From: Cyclonatronum proteinivorum
GTDB lineage: Bacteria; Bacteroidota; Rhodothermia; Balneolales; Cyclonatronaceae
Direction: 5' to 3'
DNA length: 64,000 nt
Assembly (NCBI RefSeq): GCF_003353065.1
Contig: NZ_CP027806.1
Coordinates: 1,443,353-1,507,352, forward strand
Each line of letters starts with the position of its first letter. Position 1 is the first letter of the stretch. Of this stretch, positions 8,661 to 17,303 are shown piece after piece. The position numbers and the translations under genes were made by a program. The notes under the pieces were generated by a model, which was given only the letters and a program-made list of their open reading frames with translations, was not told where the DNA came from and ran no database searches.

Positions 8661-9878
8661 TTAATCTGCAATTTCAGCGCTTTCACGCTGAGCGCGTCTT
8701 TCCGCAGCGATCGCTTCAACCATGACGTCAACAACGGTATCGAGTTCTTCGCGACTGATGTTAAGCGCGGGTACAAGGCGTACGACATTGGTTGCTGTGA
8801 CATTCGCTATTACACCATTTTCGAGCATACGCAGGGCTACGCCTGAAGCTTCGAAATTAAGCTGAACGCCTGTCATAAGGCCAAGGCCCCGGACTTCGCT
8901 TATACCCGCTTCACCTGGCATTTCCATACGAATTCGGTCCCGTAGCCATTTGCCGTTTTCTTGCGCCATGCGAAGCATATTTTCGTCGAAAATGGCTTCA
9001 ATCGTAGCAAGTCCGGCACAGCATGCAAGGGGGTTGCCGCCAAAAGTTGTGCCGTGCTTGCCGTACTCGATCACTTCTGCGACTTCTTCCGTAGCGATAA
9101 AGGCGCCTATCGGGAATCCGCCGCCCAGCCCCTTCGCCATGCAAACAACATCCGGCACGATGTCAAAATGCTCGTAGGCAAAGAACTTGCCGGTACGTCC
9201 AATGCCGCACTGAATCTCATCAAAAATCAGCAATGCTTTGTATTCGTAGCAAAGGGCGCTTAGCTGATTGATGAATGCTTTATCGGCCACATGGATACCA
9301 CCTTCACCCTGAATGGGTTCGATAAACACGGCTACCGTGTCGTCGTTGATTACAGCTTCAGCTGCCTGAATATCGTTGAACGGAATTTGGGTAAAACCCG
9401 GCAGCATGGGTTCAAAACCTTGCTGATATTTTGGCTGTCCCATCGCCAGTGCACCGAGCGTGCGGCCGTGAAACGCGCCCTTAAAGGAGATGATGTCTCC
9501 TTTTTTACCGGTTTTATTGGCATACCGCTTGGCGAGTTTTAAAGCGCCTTCAATGGCTTCTGTGCCGCTGTTACAGAAAAATACGCGGTCGTGATTGCTG
9601 AGATCTACAAGTTTTTGCGCGAGTTCAACCTGCTGGGGGGTCGTGAAAAAATTTGACGTATGAATGATCTCCCCGGCTTGTTTTCGGATGGCCGCAACAA
9701 CGGAGGGGTGACAGTGCCCGACATTGTTTACAGCTATGCCTGCCAGCGCGTCGATGTACGTCTTTCCTTCCGTATCCACGACCTTCGAGCCTTCTCCCTT
9801 AACCAGGGTGACAGGATATCGCTTGTACGTTTTGAAGTGAACTTCGGTATCAAGTTGATGATGTGATTTTTCTGACAT
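8661..9878 (-). CDS. argD: Acetylornithine aminotransferase
   Basis: PLP-dependent class III aminotransferase converting N-acetylglutamate semialdehyde to N-acetylornithine with glutamate as amino donor. 405 residues. Seen: FCNSGTEAIEGALKLAKRY (101-119), the PLP-phosphate region SFKGAFHGRTLGAL, DEIQCGIGRTGKFFA (220-234) and the Schiff-base lysine in MAKGLGGGFPIGA (K249). It starts 18 bp after the argB stop on the same strand. Related ornithine or succinylornithine transaminases share these motifs, but the arg context settles the call. Confidence 0.95.
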   Translation of the reverse strand: MSEKSHHQLDTEVHFKTYKRYPVTLVKGEGSKVVDTEGKTYIDALAGIAVNNVGHCHPSVVAAIRKQAGEIIHTSNFFTTPQQVELAQKLVDLSNHDRVFFCNSGTEAIEGALKLAKRYANKTGKKGDIISFKGAFHGRTLGALAMGQPKYQQGFEPMLPGFTQIPFNDIQAAEAVINDDTVAVFIEPIQGEGGIHVADKAFINQLSALCYEYKALLIFDEIQCGIGRTGKFFAYEHFDIVPDVVCMAKGLGGGFPIGAFIATEEVAEVIEYGKHGTTFGGNPLACCAGLATIEAIFDENMLRMAQENGKWLRDRIRMEMPGEAGISEVRGLGLMTGVQLNFEASGVALRMLENGVIANVTATNVVRLVPALNISREELDTVVDVMVEAIAAERRAQRESAEIAD

Positions 9879-9896
9879 ATCGTAAGGGAAATAGCT

Positions 9897-10742
9897 TCAG
9901 TTCAGGGTTATGCGGGTACCGGCCGTGTTCTGATGGATTTGGGCCAGGTTAAATGAATCCGGCTTTGTTCCATTAAAAATGAAGGCCGATTTGGCGCCGT
10001 GTTTCAGGGCAAATATAACAGATTCCAGTTTGGGCAGCATGCCGCCGCTTGCTTTATTGCTGCAAAATGTTTGCAGTTTTTCAAGGGTGATGTCTTTGAG
10101 ACGCGAATCCGGATCCGGCCAGTGTTCAAACAATCCGTCAACATCTGTAAGACTGATGTAAGCTTCGGCATTCAATGCGGCCGCTACAGCACCTGCAAGG
10201 GCGTCTGCATTTATGTTGTAATCGAGCTCGTCAGGTCCCTGTGCTACGGGAGAGAGCACTGGCAAAAAGTCAGATTGCAGGAGTAGATGAATAAGCTCCG
10301 GGTCAAAGCGAACAATGTCGCCAACCTGACCGATATCGGTTTGCACTTCTTTTCCATTTGTAATGCTGAGATGATAGCGGCGCCTGACTTGGGTCATGTA
10401 TCCGTCTTTGGCCGACAGACCCACAGCTTTGGCACCGTTCTTATTCAGTAGCCGTACCAGTGTGCCATTTACTTCACCCCGCAGGGCAAGCTGTACGTAG
10501 TACATGGTTTCGGGAGTTGTTTTACGATGTCCCCCGATGAATTCACTTTGGACGCTTCCAAGGGCAAGTAGCTTTTTGATCTCGGGACCACCACCGTGGA
10601 CAAGTACTATTTTGTGACCAAGCTGATGGTGATCTGCAATTTTTTTAAGCAATTGGTCCTGCAGTTCGGGATTCGACATGGCGTTGCCGCCATACTTAAT
10701 CACAAATATGCCGGACGTGTGATTTAAATCAGATGAATTCAA
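9897..10742 (-). CDS. argB: Acetylglutamate kinase
   Basis: Phosphorylates N-acetylglutamate, the usual feedback-controlled step of the cyclic arginine pathway. 281 residues of the amino-acid kinase fold. The N-terminus carries the nucleotide/phosphate motif KYGGNAM (16-22), followed by VHGGGPEIKKLLA; later NINADALAGAVAAALNAEAYISLTDVDGLF holds the substrate and ATP contacts. It heads the minus-strand arg block (argB-argD). The N-terminal helix used by arginine-inhibited hexameric kinases is short here, so strength of feedback inhibition is uncertain. Confidence 0.95.
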   Translation of the reverse strand: MNSSDLNHTSGIFVIKYGGNAMSNPELQDQLLKKIADHHQLGHKIVLVHGGGPEIKKLLALGSVQSEFIGGHRKTTPETMYYVQLALRGEVNGTLVRLLNKNGAKAVGLSAKDGYMTQVRRRYHLSITNGKEVQTDIGQVGDIVRFDPELIHLLLQSDFLPVLSPVAQGPDELDYNINADALAGAVAAALNAEAYISLTDVDGLFEHWPDPDSRLKDITLEKLQTFCSNKASGGMLPKLESVIFALKHGAKSAFIFNGTKPDSFNLAQIHQNTAGTRITLN

Positions 10743-11173
10743 GGGCGAAAATAATTTTGGACTGAGTTGTGATTTAGCGTACTAAATTTGAATAAATCAG
10801 ATATTTAAAGAATGCCATAAGGTAGTGTACTTATCGCTGATTTGCAGGTGATTTAAGTGATCTTAACACGCTTTAAAAGGAATAATGATTTGTTCCGATG
10901 AGAAGCGCTGATTGGTTTGCTTTTAGTTTGTATACAGGAGGAGATCGCGAAACGATGATGGTTTTGGTATGAGCAGCCCGGGTTAAGCAAACGAATTTCA
11001 TGAGAAACATTGCCATTTTTTGGGAGTTGTTCGGAATCATGGGAGGTAAAGTCGGCTAAATACAAGAAAAATAATGCTGTGTTCTGAAACGGGTGCGATG
11101 TTGAGAATTCCTAAAAAAGTGTTGCGTTAGGGCTCGTTAATGTGTTATATTTGAGGCCTACCAAATAAGACAA
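10743..11173. other. Intergenic region between argB and tRNA-Gly
   Basis: About 430 bp separating the minus-strand arg block from the plus-strand tRNA. It should contain the argB promoter and the tRNA promoter. A short minus-strand frame at 10853-11065 has no recognisable features and low-complexity codon use; I do not call it. No hairpin, repeat or operator was convincing. Confidence 0.5.
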
Positions 11174-11246
11174 GCGAGAATAGCTCAGCTGGTAGAGCAC
11201 AACCTTGCCAAGGTTGGGGTCGCGGGTTCGAGTCCCGTTTCTCGCT
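11174..11246 (+). tRNA. tRNA-Gly (GCC anticodon)
   Basis: A complete cloverleaf: acceptor arms GCGAGAA / TTCTCGC, D arm GCTCAGCTGGTAGAGC, anticodon arm CAACC-TTGCCAA-GGTTG with anticodon GCC, variable loop GGGTC, and T arm around TTCGAGT. The CCA end is not encoded. It reads glycine codons GGC and GGT. A terminator follows directly. Confidence 0.97.
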
Positions 11247-11252
11247 CACTCG

Positions 11253-11294
11253 AAAAAGCCGATTTTGCCTATAAAAGCGCAGAATCGGCTTTTT
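11253..11294 (+). terminator. Intrinsic terminator after tRNA-Gly
   Basis: Arms AAAAAGCCGATT (11253-11264) and AATCGGCTTTTT (11283-11294), perfect over 12 bp, followed by more T. It ends the tRNA transcript seven bases after the mature tRNA. Confidence 0.85.
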
Positions 11295-11595
11295 TGTTTT
11301 TCGGGTACCGGACATTTCCCTGCACCTGACCTGCACCCAATCAGGCTTAGAAAAGGCCGCAAAACGTCATTTTTGAAAATTGACATAAAAATTGGCTTTT
11401 CATGCCGTCGTGCCGAAAAATCGGGCTTTACTCTTAGTGTGAGGTGCTGGTTTTATGTGAAGAGCTCAACTTTGTAACCCGGAGCGGCTTAACATTACAT
11501 GGGTTTTGTTGAGATTTTTCAGTGTCAGCCCGCTATTGGACTAATGTGCACAAGTTCAGCTTTAAAAGCGGGTTGATATGCAGATAGCTGAGCTA

Positions 11596-11694
11596 CTTCC
11601 CCAAAAAGCAAGGGACTCATCTTAGGTTTGGGGTCTTACGATCTGCCACGAAAGACCGTGATGTTCACGGAGTTTCCCCCAAAAAAATAAAACC
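11596..11694 (-). repeat. Dispersed ~95-bp repeat, copy 1
   Basis: Read on the minus strand this segment runs from a T-rich tract and GGGGG through a CATCACGGTCTTTCGTGG core to a TTGCTTTTTGGGG end. Related copies lie on the plus strand at 43365-43460 and 61066-61166. Copy 1 and copy 2 share an identical 24-bp core (minus-strand 11669-11646 and 43391-43414). It lies in the 636-bp gap between tRNA-Gly and purF, which otherwise holds no gene. Confidence 0.75.
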
Positions 11695-11737
11695 CTGTAT
11701 CAGCGGTGCAGCTGGTTCAGGATTGGTTGGGTTTTTT
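11689..11737 (+). terminator. Possible hairpin with T-tract upstream of purF
   Basis: AAAACCC (11689-11695) can pair with GGGTTTT (11729-11735), followed by a T run; an inner CCTG/CAGG pairing competes. No gene ends just before it, so it could be a leader element or part of the adjoining repeat. The stem is short relative to its loop. Confidence 0.3.
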
Positions 11738-11882
11738 TGCATAAAGGGGTGCTGGCTGTGCTTATAAATCAGATGAAGACTGTAGGTGGTTTTTTCGGAC
11801 GTTTGTTTTCAAATTCAAAAAGAGGTCTGATTAATCCGTATATTTAACTTTCGTAATATTCACATGACACTAACGGGCAGAT

Positions 11883-13382
11883 ATGTCGGATAAACCGAGC
11901 GATTACTGCGGTATTTTTGGTATTTACAATCATCCGGAAGCCGCTGCAATGACCTATTACGGACTGCATGCATTGCAGCACAGGGGTCAGGAATCCGCTG
12001 GAATTGTAAGTTCTGTTTTTGATGAGGAGCGCGGGCATTATGTGATGCCGATGCATAAAGATTTCGGCCTTGTGCTGAATGTCTTCGAGGACAAGAAAAT
12101 TTTTACGGATAAGCTTCGAGGGCTCAAGGCAATCGGGCATAACCGGTACTCGACATCCGGCTCATCTTCAAATCCGGCGAATATTCAGCCGTTTCGTGTG
12201 CATTACCGGAACGGGAATCTTGCGCTGGCGCATAATGGTAATCTGACGAATGCACCATCGCTGCGTCAGCGATTCATCAATGAGGGGATACTTTTTCAGA
12301 GTACGTCTGACACAGAGCTTATTCTGCACCTGATTTCTCACAGTCTTAAGACCGGGCAGTTTGAGCAAATTATGGATGCGCTGCGGCAAATTGAAGGCGC
12401 ATACTGTTTGGTGATTCAAACGGATGACGCACTTATTGCGGTGCGTGATCCCAATGGTTTCCGGCCCCTTGCGCTTGGCCGTCTGGGAGACGCGTTTGTT
12501 GTAGCAAGTGAAACCTGTGCCTTTGATATCATCGGTGCTGAGTATGTGCGCGATATTGCGCCGGGCGAAGTGCTCGTTATTGATGATGAAGCTATTGAAA
12601 CCGCCAAGCCCGCTTCCTACATGCTGCCGCGTAAACCCGGAACTGATACGGCAGGCTGTGTTTTTGAATATGTTTATTTCTCGCGGCCCGACAGCCGTAT
12701 TTTTGGTGAAAATGTTGATAAGGTTCGCCGGCAGATCGGCAAGCACCTGGCGCGTGAACACCGTATTCCGGATATTATCAGGTCTGAATCGGATAAAAAG
12801 CCCATTGTAATTTCAGTGCCGGACAGTAGCAATACGGCCGCGCTTGGGTATGCAGGCGAAAGCCGGAAGCTGGGGTATGACTGTAAGTTTGAAATAGGCC
12901 TGATCAGGAATCACTATGTTGGCCGTACCTTTATAGCGCCGGGGCAGGAGTCCAGGCAGTTTAAGGTTCGGACGAAATTCAATCCGGTTCGTGGTGTTAT
13001 AGAAGATCGTATCGTTTTGATCGTGGATGATTCTATCGTGCGTGGCACTACAAGCCGCATGCTTATTGATATGATCCGCAAGTGCAACCCAAAAGAAATA
13101 CACTTTCTGGTCAGTTCGCCGCCTATAATAGAGCCGTGTTTTTACGGGATGGATTTCCCGAGCCCTGATGAGCTTATTGCCAATAAATTCGACCGGGATG
13201 TTTCACGTATTGCGCGTGAGCTGGGTGTTGACAGCCTGCATTACTTGTCGCCACAGGGACTTATTGAAGCTGTAAAAGAAGCCAATGAAGGCAAGCTTAA
13301 TTATTGCAGCGCCTGTTTTACAGGTAAATATCCTGTTCCTGTAGAAGCGCAGATGGGTAAGGAAGCCAACGAACTGGTCTGA
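11883..13382 (+). CDS. purF: Amidophosphoribosyltransferase
   Basis: First committed step of purine synthesis: PRPP plus glutamine to phosphoribosylamine. 499 residues. A short propeptide precedes the N-terminal nucleophile C9 (DYCGIFGIYN). The glutaminase domain has HRGQESAG and HNGNLTN. The PRTase motif VDDSIVRGTT lies at 381-390. Four cysteines in the positions of the Bacillus-type [4Fe-4S] cluster are present (C259, C419, C475, C478), so this is the iron-sulfur, probably oxygen-sensitive type. engB starts 13 bp after it. Confidence 0.97.
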   Translation: MSDKPSDYCGIFGIYNHPEAAAMTYYGLHALQHRGQESAGIVSSVFDEERGHYVMPMHKDFGLVLNVFEDKKIFTDKLRGLKAIGHNRYSTSGSSSNPANIQPFRVHYRNGNLALAHNGNLTNAPSLRQRFINEGILFQSTSDTELILHLISHSLKTGQFEQIMDALRQIEGAYCLVIQTDDALIAVRDPNGFRPLALGRLGDAFVVASETCAFDIIGAEYVRDIAPGEVLVIDDEAIETAKPASYMLPRKPGTDTAGCVFEYVYFSRPDSRIFGENVDKVRRQIGKHLAREHRIPDIIRSESDKKPIVISVPDSSNTAALGYAGESRKLGYDCKFEIGLIRNHYVGRTFIAPGQESRQFKVRTKFNPVRGVIEDRIVLIVDDSIVRGTTSRMLIDMIRKCNPKEIHFLVSSPPIIEPCFYGMDFPSPDELIANKFDRDVSRIARELGVDSLHYLSPQGLIEAVKEANEGKLNYCSACFTGKYPVPVEAQMGKEANELV

Positions 13383-13395
13383 ACCAAGAACCCTT

Positions 13396-14046
13396 ATGAA
13401 AGCGAACAACAGATTTGAGAAAGAGCCAAATCAGGACTACGTAACACAGTTCACGAAAGCTGAATTTGTGTTGTCAGCCCCCAAACTTACGTTTTGTCCG
13501 GAGGATAATCTTCCGGAGTTTTGCCTTGCAGGCCGTTCTAATGTGGGGAAATCTTCTATTGTAAATGCCCTTACGAATCAGAGTAAGCTGGCTAAGACAA
13601 GCAATGTGCCGGGCAAAACGCGTGAAATGAATTATTTCAGGATAAATGACAGCTGGTATCTGGTTGATCTGCCCGGCTACGGCTACGCGAAGGTTTCCAA
13701 AAAAGAACAGCAGCGGTGGGGGCAGGCCATGACAGAGTATTTGCTTAAACGACAGCAGCTGTGTTTGGTGTTAATTGTGCTTGATATTCGCCATAAACCG
13801 CACGAAAGCGATCTCGATTTTATGTTTTGGCTTGCTGAAAATGCGATTCCGTTTGCCAATGTGTTTAATAAGGCAGATAAGGTTGGCAAAAAGCATCACC
13901 ATGACGCTCTTGTTTCCCTGAAAGAGCTGCATGAGGAAATGAATATTGAGGTACCGGTTATAAGTATCTCGGCTCAGAAAAAAGACGGCTTAACCGATTT
14001 GGAAAATCTGATTACTGAGTTTATCGATGACGTGCCGGAAGCCTGA
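13396..14046 (+). CDS. engB: Ribosome-biogenesis GTPase YsxC/EngB
   Basis: Small TRAFAC GTPase needed for late large-subunit (50S) assembly. 216 residues. G1 loop GRSNVGKS (46-53), G3 DLPGYGYAKVSK, and G4 NKADK are all visible; the last part gives the G5-like ISAQKKDG. It follows purF by 13 bp and precedes serA by 90 bp, so purF-engB may be one transcript. Confidence 0.96.
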   Translation: MKANNRFEKEPNQDYVTQFTKAEFVLSAPKLTFCPEDNLPEFCLAGRSNVGKSSIVNALTNQSKLAKTSNVPGKTREMNYFRINDSWYLVDLPGYGYAKVSKKEQQRWGQAMTEYLLKRQQLCLVLIVLDIRHKPHESDLDFMFWLAENAIPFANVFNKADKVGKKHHHDALVSLKELHEEMNIEVPVISISAQKKDGLTDLENLITEFIDDVPEA

Positions 14047-14136
14047 TTAATCCTGCGGTGAAGGCATTTTCTTATATAGTTGCATCATTCCAATCTGTGA
14101 CAGCACAGACTTCATTCTAAACACCTAAACCAAGCT

Positions 14137-15729
14137 ATGAGTAACAAACCCAAAGTACTATTACTTGATAATATAGATCCTGTTAGCGCCGAAATTTTAG
14201 CCGGGCGCGGCATTAACGGCGAGTTGTATGCCAAGTTAACCCCGGCTGAGCTGGAAGCACACATTAAAGACGCGGCGGGAATTGTCGTAAGAAGCGCAAC
14301 ACAAGTTGATGAAGCGCTTCTGGCCAAGGCTCCAAAGTTAAAAGTTGTAGGCCGTGCCGGCGTAGGCGTCGATAATATTGATATACAGGCTGCAACCCGT
14401 CGAGGAGTGCTCGTCATGAATACACCTGACGGCAATACCATTTCTACCGCTGAGCACGCCTGCGGCTTAATTCTTTCTCTGGTCAGAAATATTCCGAATG
14501 CTGTAGAGTCATTGAAGGCCGGGCGGTGGGACCGTAAGAAGTACCTTGGTACAGAAGTACATGGTAAAACGCTGGGTGTTGTGGGTCTTGGAAAAATTGG
14601 TTCAGGGGTCGCGCAGCGGATGCTGGCTTTTGGCATGCATGTCGTCGGTTTTGATCCGTACATGACCAATGAGCGTGCCCGCGAGCTTGGGATTAAGCTT
14701 GTGGATATGGATGAGCTTTATGCTTCATCTGATATTATTACCGTACATACGCCGCTTACAGATAAAACCCGTAACCTGATTTCAAAAGAACAGGCCCCCA
14801 AGCTTAAGAAGGGGGTGAAGCTGGTAAATTGTGCCCGTGGGGGAATCTTTAATGAGGCTGATTTGCTGGATATGCTGAATGATGGTACGGTATCGGAACT
14901 TGCGCTGGATGTGTACAGTACTGAACCGCCTACAGACGATATGCGGGCTTTGCTGGAGCATCCACACGTAGTATGTACGCCGCATTTAGGCGCTTCAACC
15001 GAGGAGGCGCAGGAAAAGGTTGCCGTTCAGATCGCACATCAGCTTGCGGACGCGCTCGAACTTAAGGATTTCAAAGGAAGCATTAACGGGAAGTCTATTG
15101 CGCTGTCCACAAATGCTGAGCTGCAGCCCTACTTAAAGCTTGCTGAGCAGCTGGGTCGTTTCTGCATTCAGCTCGCAGGCTGGAACGTAAAAGAGCTTAC
15201 GATCGAATATACGGGCAAGTGCGGCACACATGCGGAAGTACTGACCGACGCATTTCTTGCGGGCTACCTGCATCAGGTTGATGAGGCTCCGGTAAACCTG
15301 ATTAATTCACGCTACCTTGCAGACGGGAAGGGCATCAAAATCAGAGAAATTAAGGAGAGCTCTTCCGGCACCTTCTCAGAACTCATGACCGTTCACATTG
15401 GCGGAGCTGAAGCCTTCTCGCGCGTTTCAGGCGCCGTATTCGGAGATTCTGATTACCGGGTAGTAGGTATCAACAGCCTTCAGATTGAAGTGCAGCTGCA
15501 GGGCAACCTGATTATCTATAAAAATGTGGATAAGCCGGGTATGCTTGCTGCGGTCAGTTCCAAGCTTGCAGAAAATGATATCAACATTGCGTCTCTTAGT
15601 TTGGGGCGAAACCCTGCAAACATGCGTGCAATCACAGCTATTGCGATTGATAAGCCCGCTGAAAAGACAATACTTGAGGAAATGGCTTCCGTAGATGGGG
15701 TAGAATACCTTACGCCAATTTCGCTCTGA
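14137..15729 (+). CDS. serA: D-3-phosphoglycerate dehydrogenase
   Basis: Oxidises 3-phosphoglycerate with NAD+, the entry to serine synthesis. 530 residues, the long type with an intervening domain and a C-terminal ACT domain. Catalytic-domain motifs: GRAGVGVDNID, the NAD-binding GVVGLGKIGSGVAQR, NCARGGIFNEADL and the histidine region HLGASTEEAQEKV. The ACT domain (about 455-530, IIYKNVDKPGMLAAVSSKL) suggests serine feedback. It is followed by two back-to-back terminators. Confidence 0.96.
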   Translation: MSNKPKVLLLDNIDPVSAEILAGRGINGELYAKLTPAELEAHIKDAAGIVVRSATQVDEALLAKAPKLKVVGRAGVGVDNIDIQAATRRGVLVMNTPDGNTISTAEHACGLILSLVRNIPNAVESLKAGRWDRKKYLGTEVHGKTLGVVGLGKIGSGVAQRMLAFGMHVVGFDPYMTNERARELGIKLVDMDELYASSDIITVHTPLTDKTRNLISKEQAPKLKKGVKLVNCARGGIFNEADLLDMLNDGTVSELALDVYSTEPPTDDMRALLEHPHVVCTPHLGASTEEAQEKVAVQIAHQLADALELKDFKGSINGKSIALSTNAELQPYLKLAEQLGRFCIQLAGWNVKELTIEYTGKCGTHAEVLTDAFLAGYLHQVDEAPVNLINSRYLADGKGIKIREIKESSSGTFSELMTVHIGGAEAFSRVSGAVFGDSDYRVVGINSLQIEVQLQGNLIIYKNVDKPGMLAAVSSKLAENDINIASLSLGRNPANMRAITAIAIDKPAEKTILEEMASVDGVEYLTPISL

Positions 15730-15753
15730 TAGAAAGCGCTGTTCCTGTTAACC

Positions 15754-15787
15754 AAAAGCACCCTTGTTTCCTAAGCGGGGGTGCTTT
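15754..15787 (+). terminator. serA terminator
   Basis: Arms AAAAGCACCC (15754-15763) and GGGTGCTTTT (15778-15787) followed by further T, 25 bp after the serA stop. Confidence 0.85.
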
Positions 15788-15802
15788 TTTTATGCACAAA
15801 AA

Positions 15803-15832
15803 AAGCCCTTCTGTTTCAAAACAGAAGGGCTT
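15803..15832 (-). terminator. Terminator of the SPOR outer-membrane protein gene
   Basis: Arms AAGCCCTTCTGTTT and AACAGAAGGGCTT, nearly perfect with a 3-base loop; on the minus strand a run of T follows. It lies 58 bp past the stop of the minus-strand gene and forms a convergent pair with the serA terminator. Confidence 0.85.
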
Positions 15833-15889
15833 AAGCTCGAATTCGAAATGGGGATGATTACTTTTCAGTGATAGCTAATCGGGAACAGT

Positions 15890-17173
15890 TTAGTTTGTTC
15901 TTCTGATATCCTGATACTGTGAGCTTAAGTGAGCAGGACGCGGGAATGTTACCACGAAAGCGTCACTAAAGCTGGACTGAGCGGTTCTCAGAACGTTTGC
16001 AGTTTCAGGGAAACGGTTGAATACACCAACGCGGACTTCATAGAACTGACGGCGCTGTGTGATCAATACCATCTGAGCAGGATTATCTACTACGCCCTGA
16101 AGCTCACGAATTAAGGTTTGGCGAACGCCTTGTGCCTGAGCAAGGGTAAGACCGGCAAATACCTGGACATAATGTCCGTCGTCAAGAACCTGGGTGAGGC
16201 CACGTTCGTCGGTAGTCATAGTTGTGCGTGTTTCACGCTCTCTTTCACGGTCACGCATGGTTTCCTGCATTTCTGCAAACTGAGTTTCGAGGTCAGAGAT
16301 ACGAGTCTCATGATCGTCAGCGCGGTTTTCCAGTGTAGAGGTTCTTGCTTCGAGATTGCTCATGTCATCGCCCTGTGCAGCAAGCTGACGCTCAAGGTCA
16401 TCCATACGGGTATGGAGGGCCATGAGTCTGTTGAAATCTTCTTCGTAGAGATCCATTGGAGCGGGTCTCCATGACATGTGACGCGCTTCACTCTCACCAA
16501 AATGGAAACGAAGACCGCCAAAGAGTGAACCGTAGGTGATGGTTTTTCTGTCATTATTGCTGCGAAGTACGCGTGAAATTGCGTTATCAGGAGCCGCTCT
16601 GAAATCATACTGCAAGAAGAAGTCGATTCCGTTCGTAACTCTGATGTTTGCTCCTGCACCAATCACACCTACCAAATTGACACCTGAATCATCAGCGGTT
16701 AGGGCCGTTGGGGTTCCTGGATTTCTGGTGCGTTCAAAATCATAGTACTGAATACCTGCACCCAAAGAGATATAGGGAGAAAAGTTGCTCCACACCCGAT
16801 TTAAACCGAGAATGTAATTTAAATTGTAATTGGTTCTGAAGGTAAAGTCAAGTACCGTTGACTCATAAATTGAGTTGAAGCTTTGGTTTGAGCCATTTTC
16901 GAATTGCTGAAACTGTCCAAGTATTTCTAAGGTCAAAGCAGGCGTAAGGGCATATCCAAAACTTGCACCGAAGGCTGCTTTATTCTTGTTGTCTACTTCA
17001 ACACTTCCAAGAGGTCCGGCTCTGAAAGCAGAATTTGTAAGGGTTAAACCTCCGTGAACGGAGAGGGTAGCACGTCTCTCATTGTCAAAATCTTGGGCTG
17101 AAGCGTCGTTCATGAACCCAGGGAAATTGAGTGTAATTGCTAATAAAGCAGTTATGAATATTGAAGATTTCAT
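15890..17173 (-). CDS. Outer-membrane beta-barrel protein with coiled coil and SPOR domain
   Basis: 427 residues. An N-terminal signal peptide (MKSSIFITALLAITLNFPGF, cleavage near SAQ) leads into a ~200-residue porin-like barrel with alternating aromatic strands (YALTPALTLEILGQF, GLRFHFGES). A coiled coil follows (about 245-305, repeated DLE/LEN heptads), then a C-terminal SPOR-like domain (YVQVFAGLTLAQAQGVRQTL ... FYEVRVGVFNRFPETANVL). SPOR domains bind denuded peptidoglycan, so the protein probably links the outer membrane to the cell wall; that role is inference by analogy with OmpA. Single gene with its own terminator. Confidence 0.85.
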   Translation of the reverse strand: MKSSIFITALLAITLNFPGFMNDASAQDFDNERRATLSVHGGLTLTNSAFRAGPLGSVEVDNKNKAAFGASFGYALTPALTLEILGQFQQFENGSNQSFNSIYESTVLDFTFRTNYNLNYILGLNRVWSNFSPYISLGAGIQYYDFERTRNPGTPTALTADDSGVNLVGVIGAGANIRVTNGIDFFLQYDFRAAPDNAISRVLRSNNDRKTITYGSLFGGLRFHFGESEARHMSWRPAPMDLYEEDFNRLMALHTRMDDLERQLAAQGDDMSNLEARTSTLENRADDHETRISDLETQFAEMQETMRDRERERETRTTMTTDERGLTQVLDDGHYVQVFAGLTLAQAQGVRQTLIRELQGVVDNPAQMVLITQRRQFYEVRVGVFNRFPETANVLRTAQSSFSDAFVVTFPRPAHLSSQYQDIRRTN

Positions 17174-17303
17174 AGTATGATAAGTTTAGGTTCGAGCTTA
17201 GGTTAGTCAAATATAATCTATTCATAAGCTATTTGAAAATCCTGCTCTTGGTTAATTTAGTGTAACTGATTGCTGTTGATATAATCTTAAACTGAATAAA
17301 AAT

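Noticed and set aside
10853-11065. 70-codon minus-strand frame upstream of argB
   Set aside because: No recognisable motif or ribosome-binding site, and it lies in an ordinary promoter region.
11205-11477. 90-codon plus-strand frame starting inside tRNA-Gly
   Set aside because: It begins within the tRNA and reads through its terminator, so it is not a gene.
11174-11882. Integration site of a mobile island at tRNA-Gly
   Set aside because: No repeated tRNA 3' end, integrase or phage gene was seen downstream in the window.
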